Assembly: GCF_029892565.1 (NCBI RefSeq)
Contig: NZ_JARXVH010000005.1
Span: 1-64,000 of the forward strand
Source of the DNA: Streptomyces pseudovenezuelae
Lineage (GTDB): Bacteria > Actinomycetota > Actinomycetes > Streptomycetales > Streptomycetaceae
Direction of reading: 5' to 3'
DNA: 64,000 bases
This document shows positions 1 to 7,574 of the stretch, piece after piece (position 1 is the first letter of the stretch; every line of letters begins with the position of its first letter). The position numbers and the translations under genes are program-made. The notes under the pieces were generated by a model. That model worked only from the letters and a program-made list of their open reading frames with translations, had not been told where the DNA came from and searched no databases.

Positions 1-130
1 TGAGTTCTCAAGGAACGGCCGCTTCCTTTGTACTCACCCTCTCGGGCTTTCCTCCGGGCGCTTCCCTTCGGTCTTGCGTTTCCGACTCTACCAGAGCCTT
101 TCAGCGTCTGTTTCCCGGTCGGCGGGGCCT
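1..130 (-). promoter_or_regulatory. rRNA operon leader and promoter (16S gene lies off the left edge)
   Basis: Read on the minus strand, this stretch ends in CCTTGAGAACTCA, the conserved box seen in Streptomyces pre-16S leaders shortly before the 16S gene. Upstream is the typical leader text 'TAGAGTCGGAAACGCAAGACC' followed by GAAGGGAAGCGCCCGGAGG. The -10 hexamer TAGAGT lies at 85-90 on the minus strand; I see no convincing -35. Transcription therefore runs leftward into an rRNA operon outside the window. Further AT-richer sequence to about 240 may hold additional tandem rrn promoters, which are usual in this genus, but I cannot place them. Confidence 0.8.
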
Positions 131-329
131 TTCGACATTCACTACGTTAGCCGATTCCCTCGGCAACTCATAATCGAGTTCCGCGAGTTCCAATTCAGGC
201 ATGCAGGCACGCCAAAATTCGACCCCGCCAGGGGAAATCGTAGGTAGTGGTTGGCCGCTTCCGGCTGCTGGCGATTGCCGTACCCGGTTCAAGCGGCTGG
301 AGCTACGTTACGCACCTTCCAAGAACGAG

Positions 330-971
330 TCAACTTGAGCGACGCCTTGGCGCATGGGCCCGATACGGGCTCACCGTCGGGTCGTTGGCGACCCAGTAGC
401 GCCAGGGCTGCACCGCTCCGTCGCCGGAGACTCCGGTGCGGGGGCCGTTGCGTACCTGGTCGGCGGGTACCGGGGTGCCCGTCAGTATGCGGAGCGGGGT
501 GTCGCCTGCCGCGCACGCGTCCGTGCCGTTCAGCTCGCGGGTCACGTCCAGGGCTGTGGCCAGGCGTGCCGGTCCTTTGGCCAGTTCCTTGTCATTTCGG
601 GCCGAGAGTCGACGTTTACGCGCGAGCTCGGCGCCTTCCACGATCTCGCCGGCGCGCAGCAGGACCGCGCTCGGGTTGCCCTCGGGGCCGCAGACCAGGT
701 TCATGCAGAACCACATGCCGTAGGTGAAGTAGACGTACACGTGGCCGGGCGGACCGAACATCACGTCATTGCGGGCCGTGTGACCGCGATAGGCGTGCGA
801 GCCGGGGTCGTTCGGACCGTCGTAGGCCTCGACCTCCGTCAGGCGCACGCGGATCGGGCCGTCCGGGGTCGTACGGACGAGGACGCGGCCGAGGAGGTCG
901 GGGGCGACCTCGAGAACGGGGCGGTCGAAGAAGTGTCGGGGCAGTGGCGTAGCGTCCGGTGGCGCGATCAT
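330..971 (-). CDS. DNA-3-methyladenine glycosylase (AAG/MPG family)
   Basis: A 213-residue base-excision-repair glycosylase that removes alkylated purines from DNA. The family signature TEVEAYDGPNDPGSHAYRG is near residue 46 and includes the catalytic Glu of the VEAY motif. It is followed by the conserved GPPGHVYVYFTYGM segment that forms the base pocket wall. Length matches bacterial AAG proteins of about 200 residues. The ATG at 971 starts directly at the conserved N-terminus. The gene lies between the rRNA leader and the divergent Spo0M gene and appears monocistronic. Family assignment is firm; substrate range is inferred. Confidence 0.93.
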   Translation of the reverse strand: MIAPPDATPLPRHFFDRPVLEVAPDLLGRVLVRTTPDGPIRVRLTEVEAYDGPNDPGSHAYRGHTARNDVMFGPPGHVYVYFTYGMWFCMNLVCGPEGNPSAVLLRAGEIVEGAELARKRRLSARNDKELAKGPARLATALDVTRELNGTDACAAGDTPLRILTGTPVPADQVRNGPRTGVSGDGAVQPWRYWVANDPTVSPYRAHAPRRRSS

Positions 972-1110
972 GGCGTACGAGCGTAGTCCAGACCGGTCTT
1001 GGCCAAGGGGTGGTCAAGGGTTCGTCCGCTTGCCAGGGTGTGGGCGCGGAACCGGTCGGGCCCGGATCGCGTTTGTAGGGATCAAAGGCCCACACGTACT
1101 AGGGAGAGAC

Positions 1111-1893
1111 ATGGCGTTCAAGAAGCTGCTCGCGAGCCTGGGGGCCGGCGGAGCTTCGGTCGAGACGGTGCTGACCGAGGTCAACGTCGTGCCGGGCGGC
1201 GTCGTCCAGGGTGAGGTGCGGATCCAGGGCGGGTCCGTGAACCAGAACATCGAGGGCCTGTCCGTGGGACTGCAGGCCAAGGTCGAGGTCGAGAGCGGTG
1301 ACGAGGAGTACAAGCAGAACATCGAGTTCACCAAGGTGCGGCTCGGTGGGGCCTTCGAGCTGCAGGCCGGGGCTGTGCACGCGGTGCCGTTCGGTCTTGA
1401 GATCCCGTGGGAGACGCCGATCACGACGATCGACGGGCAGCCGCTGCGCGGGATGAACATCGGTGTGACGACCGAGCTGGCGATCGAGCGGGCCATCGAC
1501 TCCGGTGACCTGGACCCGATCAGCGTGCACCCGCTGCCGGCGCAGAAGGCGATTCTGGACGCCTTCATCCAGCTGGGCTTCCGCTTCAAGAACGCGGACA
1601 TGGAGCGCGGGCACATCCGGGGTACGCGGCAGTCGCTGCCGTTCTACCAGGAGATCGAGTTCTTCCCGCCGTCGCAGTACCGGGGGCTGAACCAGGTCGA
1701 GCTGAGCTTCGTGGCGGACGCGCAGGCCATGGACGTCATCCTGGAAATGGACAAGAAGCCGGGACTGTTCAGTGAGGGCAGTGACACGTTCCGGTCCTTC
1801 CAGGTCGGGCTGCACGACTTCCACGGCACCGACTGGGTCGCGTACCTCAATCAGTGGCTGTCCGAGGTCGGCAGCAAGCGCAACTGGTTCTAG
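1111..1893 (+). CDS. spo0M: Spo0M-like sporulation-control protein (arrestin fold)
   Basis: A 260-residue cytoplasmic protein beginning MAFKKLLASLGAGGASVETV, the hallmark start of the SpoOM/Spo0M family (arrestin-like beta sandwich). In Bacillus Spo0M influences sporulation; in Streptomyces its role is not well defined. An in-frame extension reaches 970, but the ATG at 1111 has a good RBS (AGGGAGAG at 1101-1108) and matches the family N-terminus. The PEBP gene follows 44 bp downstream with its own strong RBS and may be co-transcribed. Confidence 0.9.
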   Translation: MAFKKLLASLGAGGASVETVLTEVNVVPGGVVQGEVRIQGGSVNQNIEGLSVGLQAKVEVESGDEEYKQNIEFTKVRLGGAFELQAGAVHAVPFGLEIPWETPITTIDGQPLRGMNIGVTTELAIERAIDSGDLDPISVHPLPAQKAILDAFIQLGFRFKNADMERGHIRGTRQSLPFYQEIEFFPPSQYRGLNQVELSFVADAQAMDVILEMDKKPGLFSEGSDTFRSFQVGLHDFHGTDWVAYLNQWLSEVGSKRNWF

Positions 1894-1937
1894 GCTCGGA
1901 ACTGCTGATTCCAGTAATCGATGCAGGAGGTACCGAG

Positions 1938-2477
1938 GTGACCGAGCTCAAGCGGCGGCCGCTCCCCCATGACTTCCACCCGCCCGTTCCGTCGTTCAGT
2001 GTGACGAGCGAGGACGTCGAGGAGGGCGGGGCGCTCAAGGACGCCCAGGTCTACGCGGCCGGCAACATCTCGCCGCAGTTGCGGTGGGAGGGCTTCCCGG
2101 CGGAGACCAAGAGCTTCGCCGTGACCTGCTACGACCCCGATGCCCCGACGGGCAGCGGGTTCTGGCACTGGGTCGTGTTCGACATCCCGGCCTCGGTGAC
2201 CGAGCTTCCGGTGGGTGCGGGCAGCGGCAAGTTCGAGGGGTTGCCCGAGGGTGCCGTGCAGGCGCGCAACGACTACGGGAGCAAGGACTTCGGTGGTGCC
2301 GCTCCGCCGCCCGGGGACGGGCCGCACCGGTATGTGTTCACGGTGTACGCCGTTGATCAGGAGAAGCTCGGCCCGGACGCGGATGCCTCGCCCGCTTTCG
2401 TCGGTTTCAATCTGCGGTTCCACGCGATCGCGCGGGCCCAGCTGATCGGCGAGTACGAGGTTCCTGCCGAAGACTGA
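1938..2477 (+). CDS. YbhB/YbcL family PEBP-like protein
   Basis: A 179-residue phosphatidylethanolamine-binding-protein homologue. The ligand-pocket motifs are present: CYDPDAPTGSGFWHWVVFDIP and GDGPHRYVFTVYAVD. Bacterial members bind small anionic or phospholipid ligands and have no agreed cellular role. I chose the GTG at 1938 because AGGAGG lies at 1925-1930, seven bases upstream, and the protein then begins VTELKRRPLPHDF; earlier in-frame starts have no comparable RBS. A rho-independent terminator follows 16 bp after the stop. Confidence 0.9.
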   Translation: MTELKRRPLPHDFHPPVPSFSVTSEDVEEGGALKDAQVYAAGNISPQLRWEGFPAETKSFAVTCYDPDAPTGSGFWHWVVFDIPASVTELPVGAGSGKFEGLPEGAVQARNDYGSKDFGGAAPPPGDGPHRYVFTVYAVDQEKLGPDADASPAFVGFNLRFHAIARAQLIGEYEVPAED

Positions 2478-2493
2478 GATTCACTGAACGTTT

Positions 2494-2537
2494 GCCCGCC
2501 TCTGGTCTTGGAAGTGATCAGAGGCGGGCATTTTTTA
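2494..2537 (+). terminator. Rho-independent terminator after the PEBP gene
   Basis: An 11-bp perfect stem GCCCGCCTCTG / CAGAGGCGGGC (arms 2494-2504 and 2519-2529, 14-nt loop) is followed by a run of six T residues at 2531-2536. It is one of the few canonical U-tract terminators in this window and would end the spo0M-PEBP transcript. Confidence 0.9.
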
Positions 2538-2622
2538 TTGCGTTGTCCATCTCAGCGCGCCCGTCCAAAGTTGATCCAAGCCCGCCAGGGGGTGGGCCAG
2601 GTGCACGAAGGAGGTGGGCTGG

Positions 2623-3135
2623 ATGCGGGACACGCTGGTGCTGAACGCGAGCTTCGAGCCGCTGTCCACGGTGACGTTGAACCGAGCCGTTGTCCTGGTG
2701 CTGCAGGACAAGGCCGTCGTCGAGCAGGCCCACCCCGAACTGCGCATGCGCGGAGCGGCGGTTGACATACCGGCCCCCCGGGTGATCCGGCTGTGCAGGT
2801 ATGTCAGGGTCCCGTTCCGAAGACAAGCTCCGTGGTCGAGGCGGGGTGTGCTGGTCAGGGACCGGCACAGGTGCGCGTACTGCGGCAGGCGCGCGACGAC
2901 CGTGGACCATGTGGTGCCGCGGTCGCAGGGCGGACAGGACACCTGGCTGAACACGGTGGCCTCGTGCGCGGAGGACAACCACCGCAAGGCGAACCGGACT
3001 CCGGAGCAGGCGCAGATGCCGCTGCTGCGGCCGCCGTTCGAGCCGACGCCCGCGGGCGCGATGCTGTTGTCGCTGGGTAACGACGACTTCGCGGCGCTGC
3101 CGGACTGGCTTTCGCAGCCGGCGCCCGCGGCTTAG
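2623..3135 (+). CDS. HNH endonuclease family protein
   Basis: A 170-residue protein opening MRDTLVLNASFEPLSTV, typical of the widespread actinobacterial HNH family. The HNH core is CAYCGRRATTVDHVVPRSQGG followed by NTVASCAEDNHRKANRTP: two CxxC-type zinc pairs and the His/Asn catalytic residues. The ATG at 2623 is preferred over the GTG at 2614 because AAGGAGG at 2608-2614 is then 8 bases upstream. Predicted to bind or cleave DNA; the biological role of this conserved chromosomal paralogue is unknown. It converges on the SPFH gene across a 27-bp inverted repeat. Confidence 0.88.
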   Translation: MRDTLVLNASFEPLSTVTLNRAVVLVLQDKAVVEQAHPELRMRGAAVDIPAPRVIRLCRYVRVPFRRQAPWSRRGVLVRDRHRCAYCGRRATTVDHVVPRSQGGQDTWLNTVASCAEDNHRKANRTPEQAQMPLLRPPFEPTPAGAMLLSLGNDDFAALPDWLSQPAPAA

Positions 3136-3142
3136 GCGCAGG

Positions 3143-3200
3143 ACGATACGAGAGCTGGGGCCCGCCTCCTAAAGGAGGCGGGCCCCAGCTCTCGTATCGT
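3143..3200. terminator. 27-bp perfect inverted repeat, bidirectional terminator
   Basis: Arms 3143-3169 and 3174-3200 are perfect complements with a 4-nt TAAA loop. The hairpin lies between the convergent HNH and SPFH genes and should end transcription from both sides. There is no U tract, which is common for Streptomyces hairpin terminators. Confidence 0.88.
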
Positions 3201-3229
3201 CTCGGCGGTCGTCCGTCGGTGGACGGTCG

Positions 3230-4174
3230 TCAGTCGATGGACGGCTTCTCGCGTCGTTCCGTGGACCGGTCCGAGCCCCCGTCGCCCGAATTGCCGCCGA
3301 ACGGGCCCATGTTGCCCATCGCGCCGGACAGTCCCTTGAGGGCGTCGCCGATCTCGCTGGGGACGATCCAGAGCTTGTTCGCGTCGCCCTCGGCGATCTT
3401 CGGGAGCATCTGGAGGTACTGGTAGCTGAGCAGCTTCTGGTCGGCGTCGCCGGCGTGGATCGCCTCGAAGACCGTACGGACCGCCTGGGCCTCGCCCTCG
3501 GCGCGCAGGGCCGCGGCCTTGGCCTCACCTTCGGCGCGCAGGATCTGGGACTGCTTCTCGCCCTCCGCGGTGAGGATGGCCGCCTGGCGCGTGCCCTCCG
3601 CGGTGAGGATCGCGGCGCGCTTGTCACGGTCGGCGCGCATCTGCTTCTCCATCGAGTCCTGGATGGAGGTGGGCGGTTCGATCGCCTTGAGCTCGACGCG
3701 GTTGACGCGGATGCCCCACTTGCCGGTGGCCTCGTCGAGGACTCCGCGCAGGGCCGCGTTGATCTCCTCGCGGGAGGTCAGGGTCCGCTCCAGGTCCATG
3801 CCACCGATGATGTTGCGGAGCGTGGTGACCGTGAGCTGCTCAATTGCCTGGATGTAGCTGGCCACTTCGTAGGTCGCGGCGCGTGCGTCCGTCACCTGGT
3901 AGTAGATGACCGTGTCGATGTTGACCACCAGGTTGTCCTGGGTGATCACCGGCTGCGGCGGGAACGGCACGACCTGTTCGCGCAGGTCGATGCGGTTGCG
4001 GATGGTGTCGATGAACGGGACGACGATGTTGAGGCCCGCGTTGAGTGTCCGCGTGTAACGACCGAACCGCTCGACGATGGCGGCGCTGGCCTGCGGGATG
4101 ACTTGGATTGTCCTGATCAGGGCGATGAAGACCAACACCACCAGGATGATCAGGACGATGATGACCGGTTCCAT
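3230..4174 (-). CDS. SPFH/band-7 (stomatin/HflC-like) membrane protein
   Basis: A 314-residue protein with one N-terminal membrane helix (residues about 4-22), then an SPFH/band-7 domain (QVIPQASAAIVERFGRYTRTLNAGLNIVVPF onward, in two blocks), then a long charged Ala/Glu-rich coiled coil containing repeated ILTAEG/ILRAEGE units. It is likely to oligomerise on the inner face of the membrane in lipid-microdomain or protease-control complexes. The NfeD-like gene lies just upstream on the same strand; SPFH-NfeD pairing is a recurrent bacterial operon. The C-terminal tail is Gly/Asp-rich and probably disordered. Confidence 0.92.
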   Translation of the reverse strand: MEPVIIVLIILVVLVFIALIRTIQVIPQASAAIVERFGRYTRTLNAGLNIVVPFIDTIRNRIDLREQVVPFPPQPVITQDNLVVNIDTVIYYQVTDARAATYEVASYIQAIEQLTVTTLRNIIGGMDLERTLTSREEINAALRGVLDEATGKWGIRVNRVELKAIEPPTSIQDSMEKQMRADRDKRAAILTAEGTRQAAILTAEGEKQSQILRAEGEAKAAALRAEGEAQAVRTVFEAIHAGDADQKLLSYQYLQMLPKIAEGDANKLWIVPSEIGDALKGLSGAMGNMGPFGGNSGDGGSDRSTERREKPSID

Positions 4175-4305
4175 CGTCGTTCCCCGTACCCTTCTCCGCC
4201 TCGGCTCTTTCGGAAGATCTTATGGTTGTTGAAGATCTTGCTGGTCGAGCATGACAGACCCTCGCACAACTCGGGGCCTGTTCGGTTCAGTTGAGTCCTG
4301 CGAGG

Positions 4306-4737
4306 TCAGATGACGATCGCGGTCGCTCCCTCGATCTCCACGACATCCACTTCCTGTCCCACTTCGTAGGCACGGCCGTTGTCGAGCGAGCGGGCCGACC
4401 AGACCTCTCCGGCGAGCTTGATCCGGCCGCCGGATCCGTCCACTCGTTCCAGTACGAGGGCCTGCTTGCCCTTCAACGCATCCACGCCGGTGCGGAGTTG
4501 GGGGCGTTGCGTGCTGTGCCGGGTCGCGATGGGCCGGACGACGGCGATCAGGGCGACCGAGACGATGACGAAAGCGAGTACCTGGACCACGACGCCGAAG
4601 CCCAGTCCGGCGACGCCTGCCGCGGCGAGGGCGCCCACGGCGAACATGCCGAACTCCGGCATGGCCGTGATCACCAGGGGGATTCCGAGCCCGGCCGCGC
4701 CGACGAGCCACCACACCCATGCGTCGATGTCGTTCAC
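4306..4737 (-). CDS. NfeD-like membrane protein
   Basis: A 143-residue protein with hydrophobic segments at about residues 7-70 and a C-terminal OB-fold (NfeD) domain from about residue 88 (GKQALVLERVDGSGGRIKLAGEVWSAR). NfeD proteins partner SPFH/stomatin proteins, and the SPFH gene lies 131 bp downstream on the same strand. The GTG at 4737 gives VNDIDAWVWWLVG, which I recall as the family start in Streptomyces; an ATG at 4782 would add 15 residues and has no better RBS. The membrane role is inferred from the family and its partner. Confidence 0.85.
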   Translation of the reverse strand: MNDIDAWVWWLVGAAGLGIPLVITAMPEFGMFAVGALAAAGVAGLGFGVVVQVLAFVIVSVALIAVVRPIATRHSTQRPQLRTGVDALKGKQALVLERVDGSGGRIKLAGEVWSARSLDNGRAYEVGQEVDVVEIEGATAIVI

Positions 4738-4788
4738 ATGGTCAATGGTATGACCGCAAGTCGTGCTGCCGACAGGGCGCAAAGGGGG

Positions 4789-5586
4789 TCAGGACATGGG
4801 AAGACCCTGAGCGGTCCAGCGTTCGCCGAGCTGCTCGACGACGAGGGGGAGGCCGAAGCAGAGGGAGAGGTTGCGCGAGGTGAGTTCGAGCTCCAGGGGG
4901 CCGGCGGCGAGAACCTTGCCCTGACGGATCATCAGGACGTGGGTGAAGCCGGGGGCGATCTCCTCGACATGGTGGGTGACCATCAGCATCGAGGGGGCGA
5001 TCGGGTCGCGGGCGAGCCGGCCCAGGCGGCGGACCAGGTCCTCGCGGCCGCCGAGGTCGAGGCCCGCGGCGGGCTCGTCGAGGAGCAGCAGCTCGGGGTC
5101 GGTCATCAGGGCACGCGCGATGAGGGTGCGCTTGCGCTCGCCCTCGGAGAGGGTGCCGAACTTGCGCTCCAGGTAGTCGCTCATGCCGAGGCGGTCGAGG
5201 AAGGCACGCGCGCGCTGCTCGTCGATCTCCTCGTACTCCTCCTGCCAGCCGGCCGTCATGCCGTACGCAGCGGTCAGTACGGTCTCCAGCACCGTCTGGC
5301 GCTTGGGCAGCTTGTCGGCCATGGCGATACCGGCGATGCCGATGCGGGGGCGCAGCTCGAAGACGTCGGTGCCGGGCTTGCCGAGGGTCTCGCCGAGGAT
5401 GGTGGCGGTGCCCTTGCTGGGGTAGAGGTAGCTGGACGCGACGTTCAGGAGAGTGGTCTTGCCGGCGCCGTTCGGACCGAGGATGACCCAGCGCTCGCCT
5501 TCCTTGACCGACCAGGAGACCTGGTCCACCAGAGCCCGGCCCTCCCGGACCACAGATACGTCCTGAAGCTCCAGAACATCGCTCAT
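4789..5586 (-). CDS. ABC transporter ATP-binding protein
   Basis: A 265-residue stand-alone nucleotide-binding subunit: Walker A GPNGAGKTT near residue 38, signature LSEGERKR, Walker B LLLLDEPAAGLD, and the switch His in MVTHHVEE. The YlmA/ModF-like character of such orphan ATPases (no permease nearby) makes the substrate unknown. The gene ends 51 bp upstream of the NfeD gene in the same orientation, so the ABC, NfeD and SPFH genes could share a transcript. The divergent conserved unknown at 5729 lies across a 142-bp promoter gap. Confidence 0.9.
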   Translation of the reverse strand: MSDVLELQDVSVVREGRALVDQVSWSVKEGERWVILGPNGAGKTTLLNVASSYLYPSKGTATILGETLGKPGTDVFELRPRIGIAGIAMADKLPKRQTVLETVLTAAYGMTAGWQEEYEEIDEQRARAFLDRLGMSDYLERKFGTLSEGERKRTLIARALMTDPELLLLDEPAAGLDLGGREDLVRRLGRLARDPIAPSMLMVTHHVEEIAPGFTHVLMIRQGKVLAAGPLELELTSRNLSLCFGLPLVVEQLGERWTAQGLPMS

Positions 5587-5728
5587 GAGCGCGTTGTCTC
5601 CCCTTGCAGTGTGGCCAGGTCTCGGCGTCTCGGCTGTCGCGTGCGCGCTGGTGTGCGCAGCCCTCGATGAAATCTACGCCACCGGCCGCCCGCTCCATTC
5701 CATCGGTCCGGTCCTTAGGCTGGGGGTC

Positions 5729-6511
5729 ATGTTCTCGGAACCACGTTCAGGGCGCCTCGCCGCATGGGGAAACGCCCTTTTGGCCGGTCTTGTCTCGCCG
5801 GACGACGCGGTGCTCGCGATCGTCGGGGACGACGCGGTGCATCGGATGGAGGGGCTGCCCGGTGAGTCGGGGCCGGTCGGGCTCACACTCGCGCTGGGGC
5901 GGCTGCGGACGCTCGGGGCGACGGGGCTGCGCGTCGCGCTGCCGGCGCCGGGGCATCCGCTGGGGTTGAGCGGGCCGCCGGAGTTCAACGCGCGGGCGAT
6001 AGAGGCCGAGGAGGCGGTGGTCTGCTACGGGACCGCACTGGGCTTGGTGCCCGAGGTGTACGAGGCCGGGCCCGCCGGCGACGTCCATGTCGAGGTCGTC
6101 TGGCACTGCCTGCCGGTGCGGGAGGCTCCGCCGGCGGATGTGCCGTCGCTCGGCGAGGCGGAGCGGGAGCTGGCGGAGGCCCTCCGTGAGGCGACGGACG
6201 TGCTGTCCCAGTTGGACGTCGCCAGCTCGGGGCCGGTGGCCGATGCGGCGATCGAGGCGTATCGGGCGCGGGCGGAGCGGGGGCGGGAGGTGTTGGCGCC
6301 GGGGTATCCGCCGCGGGCGGCTCGGGTGCTTGAGCTGGCCGAGCGGGTGGGGATGCTCGTCGCGCTGGCTGAGTCCAACGGGCATGGCGCGGCGGTGACT
6401 TCTGGGGAGATGGCGGCTCGGGCGTTGGCGTTGCGGCCTGTTGAGCGGACAGCTCGGCGGGCGCAGGTCGCGGCGTACAACTCCGTTGTGGAGGAGCGGG
6501 AGCGGTGGTGA
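5729..6511 (+). CDS. Conserved actinobacterial protein of unknown function
   Basis: A 260-residue soluble protein starting MFSEPRSGRLAAWGNALLAGLVSPDDAVLAI; I recognise no named domain. The N-terminal half is alpha/beta with LPAPGHPLGLSGPPEFN; the C-terminal half is a long Ala/Arg/Glu helix bundle. The in-frame region back to 5585 is ignored because the ATG at 5729 follows a -10-like TTAGGCT at 5716-5722, which would make the mRNA nearly leaderless. In S. coelicolor I recall a similar protein beside chpE. No functional claim is made. Confidence 0.75.
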   Translation: MFSEPRSGRLAAWGNALLAGLVSPDDAVLAIVGDDAVHRMEGLPGESGPVGLTLALGRLRTLGATGLRVALPAPGHPLGLSGPPEFNARAIEAEEAVVCYGTALGLVPEVYEAGPAGDVHVEVVWHCLPVREAPPADVPSLGEAERELAEALREATDVLSQLDVASSGPVADAAIEAYRARAERGREVLAPGYPPRAARVLELAERVGMLVALAESNGHGAAVTSGEMAARALALRPVERTARRAQVAAYNSVVEERERW

Positions 6512-6549
6512 GGTTCGGTTCGGTAGTTGGCCTGCGTTGACGTGGGCGT

Positions 6550-6621
6550 CTGGGGGCTGCCGCCCCCAGGCCCCCGCTTCGGCCTGGACGGCCTCGTCCT
6601 CAAACGCGGGACGGGCTGAAG
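6550..6621. repeat. Dispersed Streptomyces intergenic repeat with hairpin
   Basis: CTGGGGGCTGCCGCCCCCAG (6550-6569) forms an 8-bp stem and is followed by CCTCGTCCTCAAACGCGGGACGGGCTG. I recognise this text as a common Streptomyces intergenic element seen many times per genome after stop codons. It may act as terminator or stabiliser for the preceding unknown gene. Copy number in this genome cannot be judged from one window. Confidence 0.7.
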
Positions 6622-6678
6622 ACAAAGGCCCTGGCCGACGTCGAAAGGAACCCGCGCCCGCCGGAAACCCCACACGCC

Positions 6679-6720
6679 AGAAGGGCCCCACCAGTCGTCA
6701 TTGACTGGTGGGGCCCTTCT
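6679..6720. terminator. 18-bp stem terminator after the distal chaplin
   Basis: AGAAGGGCCCCACCAGTC (6679-6696) pairs perfectly with GACTGGTGGGGCCCTTCT (6703-6720) around a 6-nt loop. It begins 14 bp downstream of the chaplin stop (minus strand) and would also stop read-through from the plus-strand gene. Confidence 0.88.
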
Positions 6721-6733
6721 CGTTCTGCTGGCG

Positions 6734-6973
6734 TCAGTCGTTCACGCCGTGGTTGCCGAACGCCGGGTTCAGCAGGCCGATGACGTTGACGCTGTCGCCG
6801 ACCACGTTGACGGGGACGTGGACGGGGACCTGGACCAGGTTGCCCGAGCCGACGCCCGGCGACTTCACGGCCGCGCCGTCGGCACCCGCGTCGGCGACAG
6901 CGGCGCCGGCACCCGCGCCGGCGGCGATGCCGGCCACGGTGAGGGCTACGGCGGCCTTCTTGGCGATGTTCAT
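6734..6973 (-). CDS. Short chaplin, cysteine-less (second copy)
   Basis: A 79-residue secreted protein with an N-terminal signal peptide (MNIAKKAAVALTVAGIAAG...AVADA) and one chaplin domain (NLVQVPVHVPVNVVGDSVNVIG then LLNPAFGNHGVN). Chaplins assemble into amyloid fibres that make aerial hyphae and spores hydrophobic. The two Cys of typical chaplins are replaced here by Val and Gly, as in S. coelicolor ChpE. The ATG at 6973 has AGGAGG 10 bases upstream; the longer in-frame reading to 7069 lacks support. It lies 189 bp downstream of a close paralogue, separated by a terminator, so each has its own transcript. Confidence 0.92.
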   Translation of the reverse strand: MNIAKKAAVALTVAGIAAGAGAGAAVADAGADGAAVKSPGVGSGNLVQVPVHVPVNVVGDSVNVIGLLNPAFGNHGVND

Positions 6974-7045
6974 GAGAAGCGTTCCTCCTGCGTTTGCGTA
7001 TCCGACCCGGCCGCGGGTCGTGCGCTGATCAACGAGGAAAAGAAC

Positions 7046-7080
7046 AAGGGCGGTACGCGAATCAGACATGAACCGCCCTT
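7046..7080. other. 9-bp inverted repeat upstream of the second chaplin
   Basis: AAGGGCGGT (7046-7054) and ACCGCCCTT (7072-7080) form a 9-bp inverted repeat with a 17-nt spacer, 73 bp upstream of the chaplin start at 6973. It could be a leader hairpin or an operator. The spacing is too long for a typical dimer site, so a leader structure is more likely. Confidence 0.4.
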
Positions 7081-7100
7081 TCGGATCATTCGAACGACTA

Positions 7101-7143
7101 GCTGACCGGCCTCCCGGGGCAGCCCGGGAGGCCGAAGGTCAGC
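7101..7143. terminator. Terminator after the first chaplin
   Basis: GCTGACC plus GGCCTCCCGGG (from 7101) pair with CCCGGGAGGCC plus GGTCAGC (to 7143), with a short internal AA/GAA bulge and a 4-nt loop. It sits 20 bp downstream of the chaplin stop at 7163 (minus strand) and separates the two chaplin transcripts. Confidence 0.85.
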
Positions 7144-7162
7144 GCCCGCCGTGCGACGGACT

Positions 7163-7408
7163 TCAGCGGTTGAGGCCGAGGTTGCCGAAGGCGGGGTTCA
7201 GCACACCGATGACGTTCACGCTGTTGCCGACCGCGTTCACCGGGACGTGGACCGGGACCTGGACGAGGTTGCCCGAGCCGACGCCCGGCGAGCTGACGGC
7301 CTGGCCGTCGGCCAGCGAACCACCGGTGGCAGAGGCCATGCCCGCACCGGCGGCGACCAGCCCGCCGGCCACCATCGTCACGGCCGCTGCCTTCTTCAGG
7401 TTCTTCAC
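7163..7408 (-). CDS. chpE: Short chaplin, ChpE-type
   Basis: An 81-residue secreted protein: signal peptide (MKNLKKAAAVTMVAGGLVAAGAGMASA, start GTG) and a single chaplin domain NLVQVPVHVPVNAVGNSVNVIG ending LNPAFGNLGLN. It lacks both chaplin Cys residues, the defining oddity of ChpE, and is next to the two-component pair found beside chpE (SCO1800) in S. coelicolor as I recall it. AGGAGG at 7417-7422 is 8 bases before the GTG at 7408. The chaplin domain is nearly identical to that of the neighbouring copy, so a tandem duplication is likely. Expected to act at the cell surface in hydrophobic layer formation. Confidence 0.92.
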   Translation of the reverse strand: MKNLKKAAAVTMVAGGLVAAGAGMASATGGSLADGQAVSSPGVGSGNLVQVPVHVPVNAVGNSVNVIGVLNPAFGNLGLNR

Positions 7409-7574
7409 TTCTGAGTCCTCCTAGCGATGGCCGCGGCAGTCGCCGCAGCACGCACTGGAGAACGGCGGAGATCCACGAAGGATGCGCCATCCGGGGGACA
7501 TTCCCACGACGGTATGAATCTCAGTCCGGAGTGAGACGCTCCGAATTGCCGTACGCCCCCTGATGCGCCGTGGA

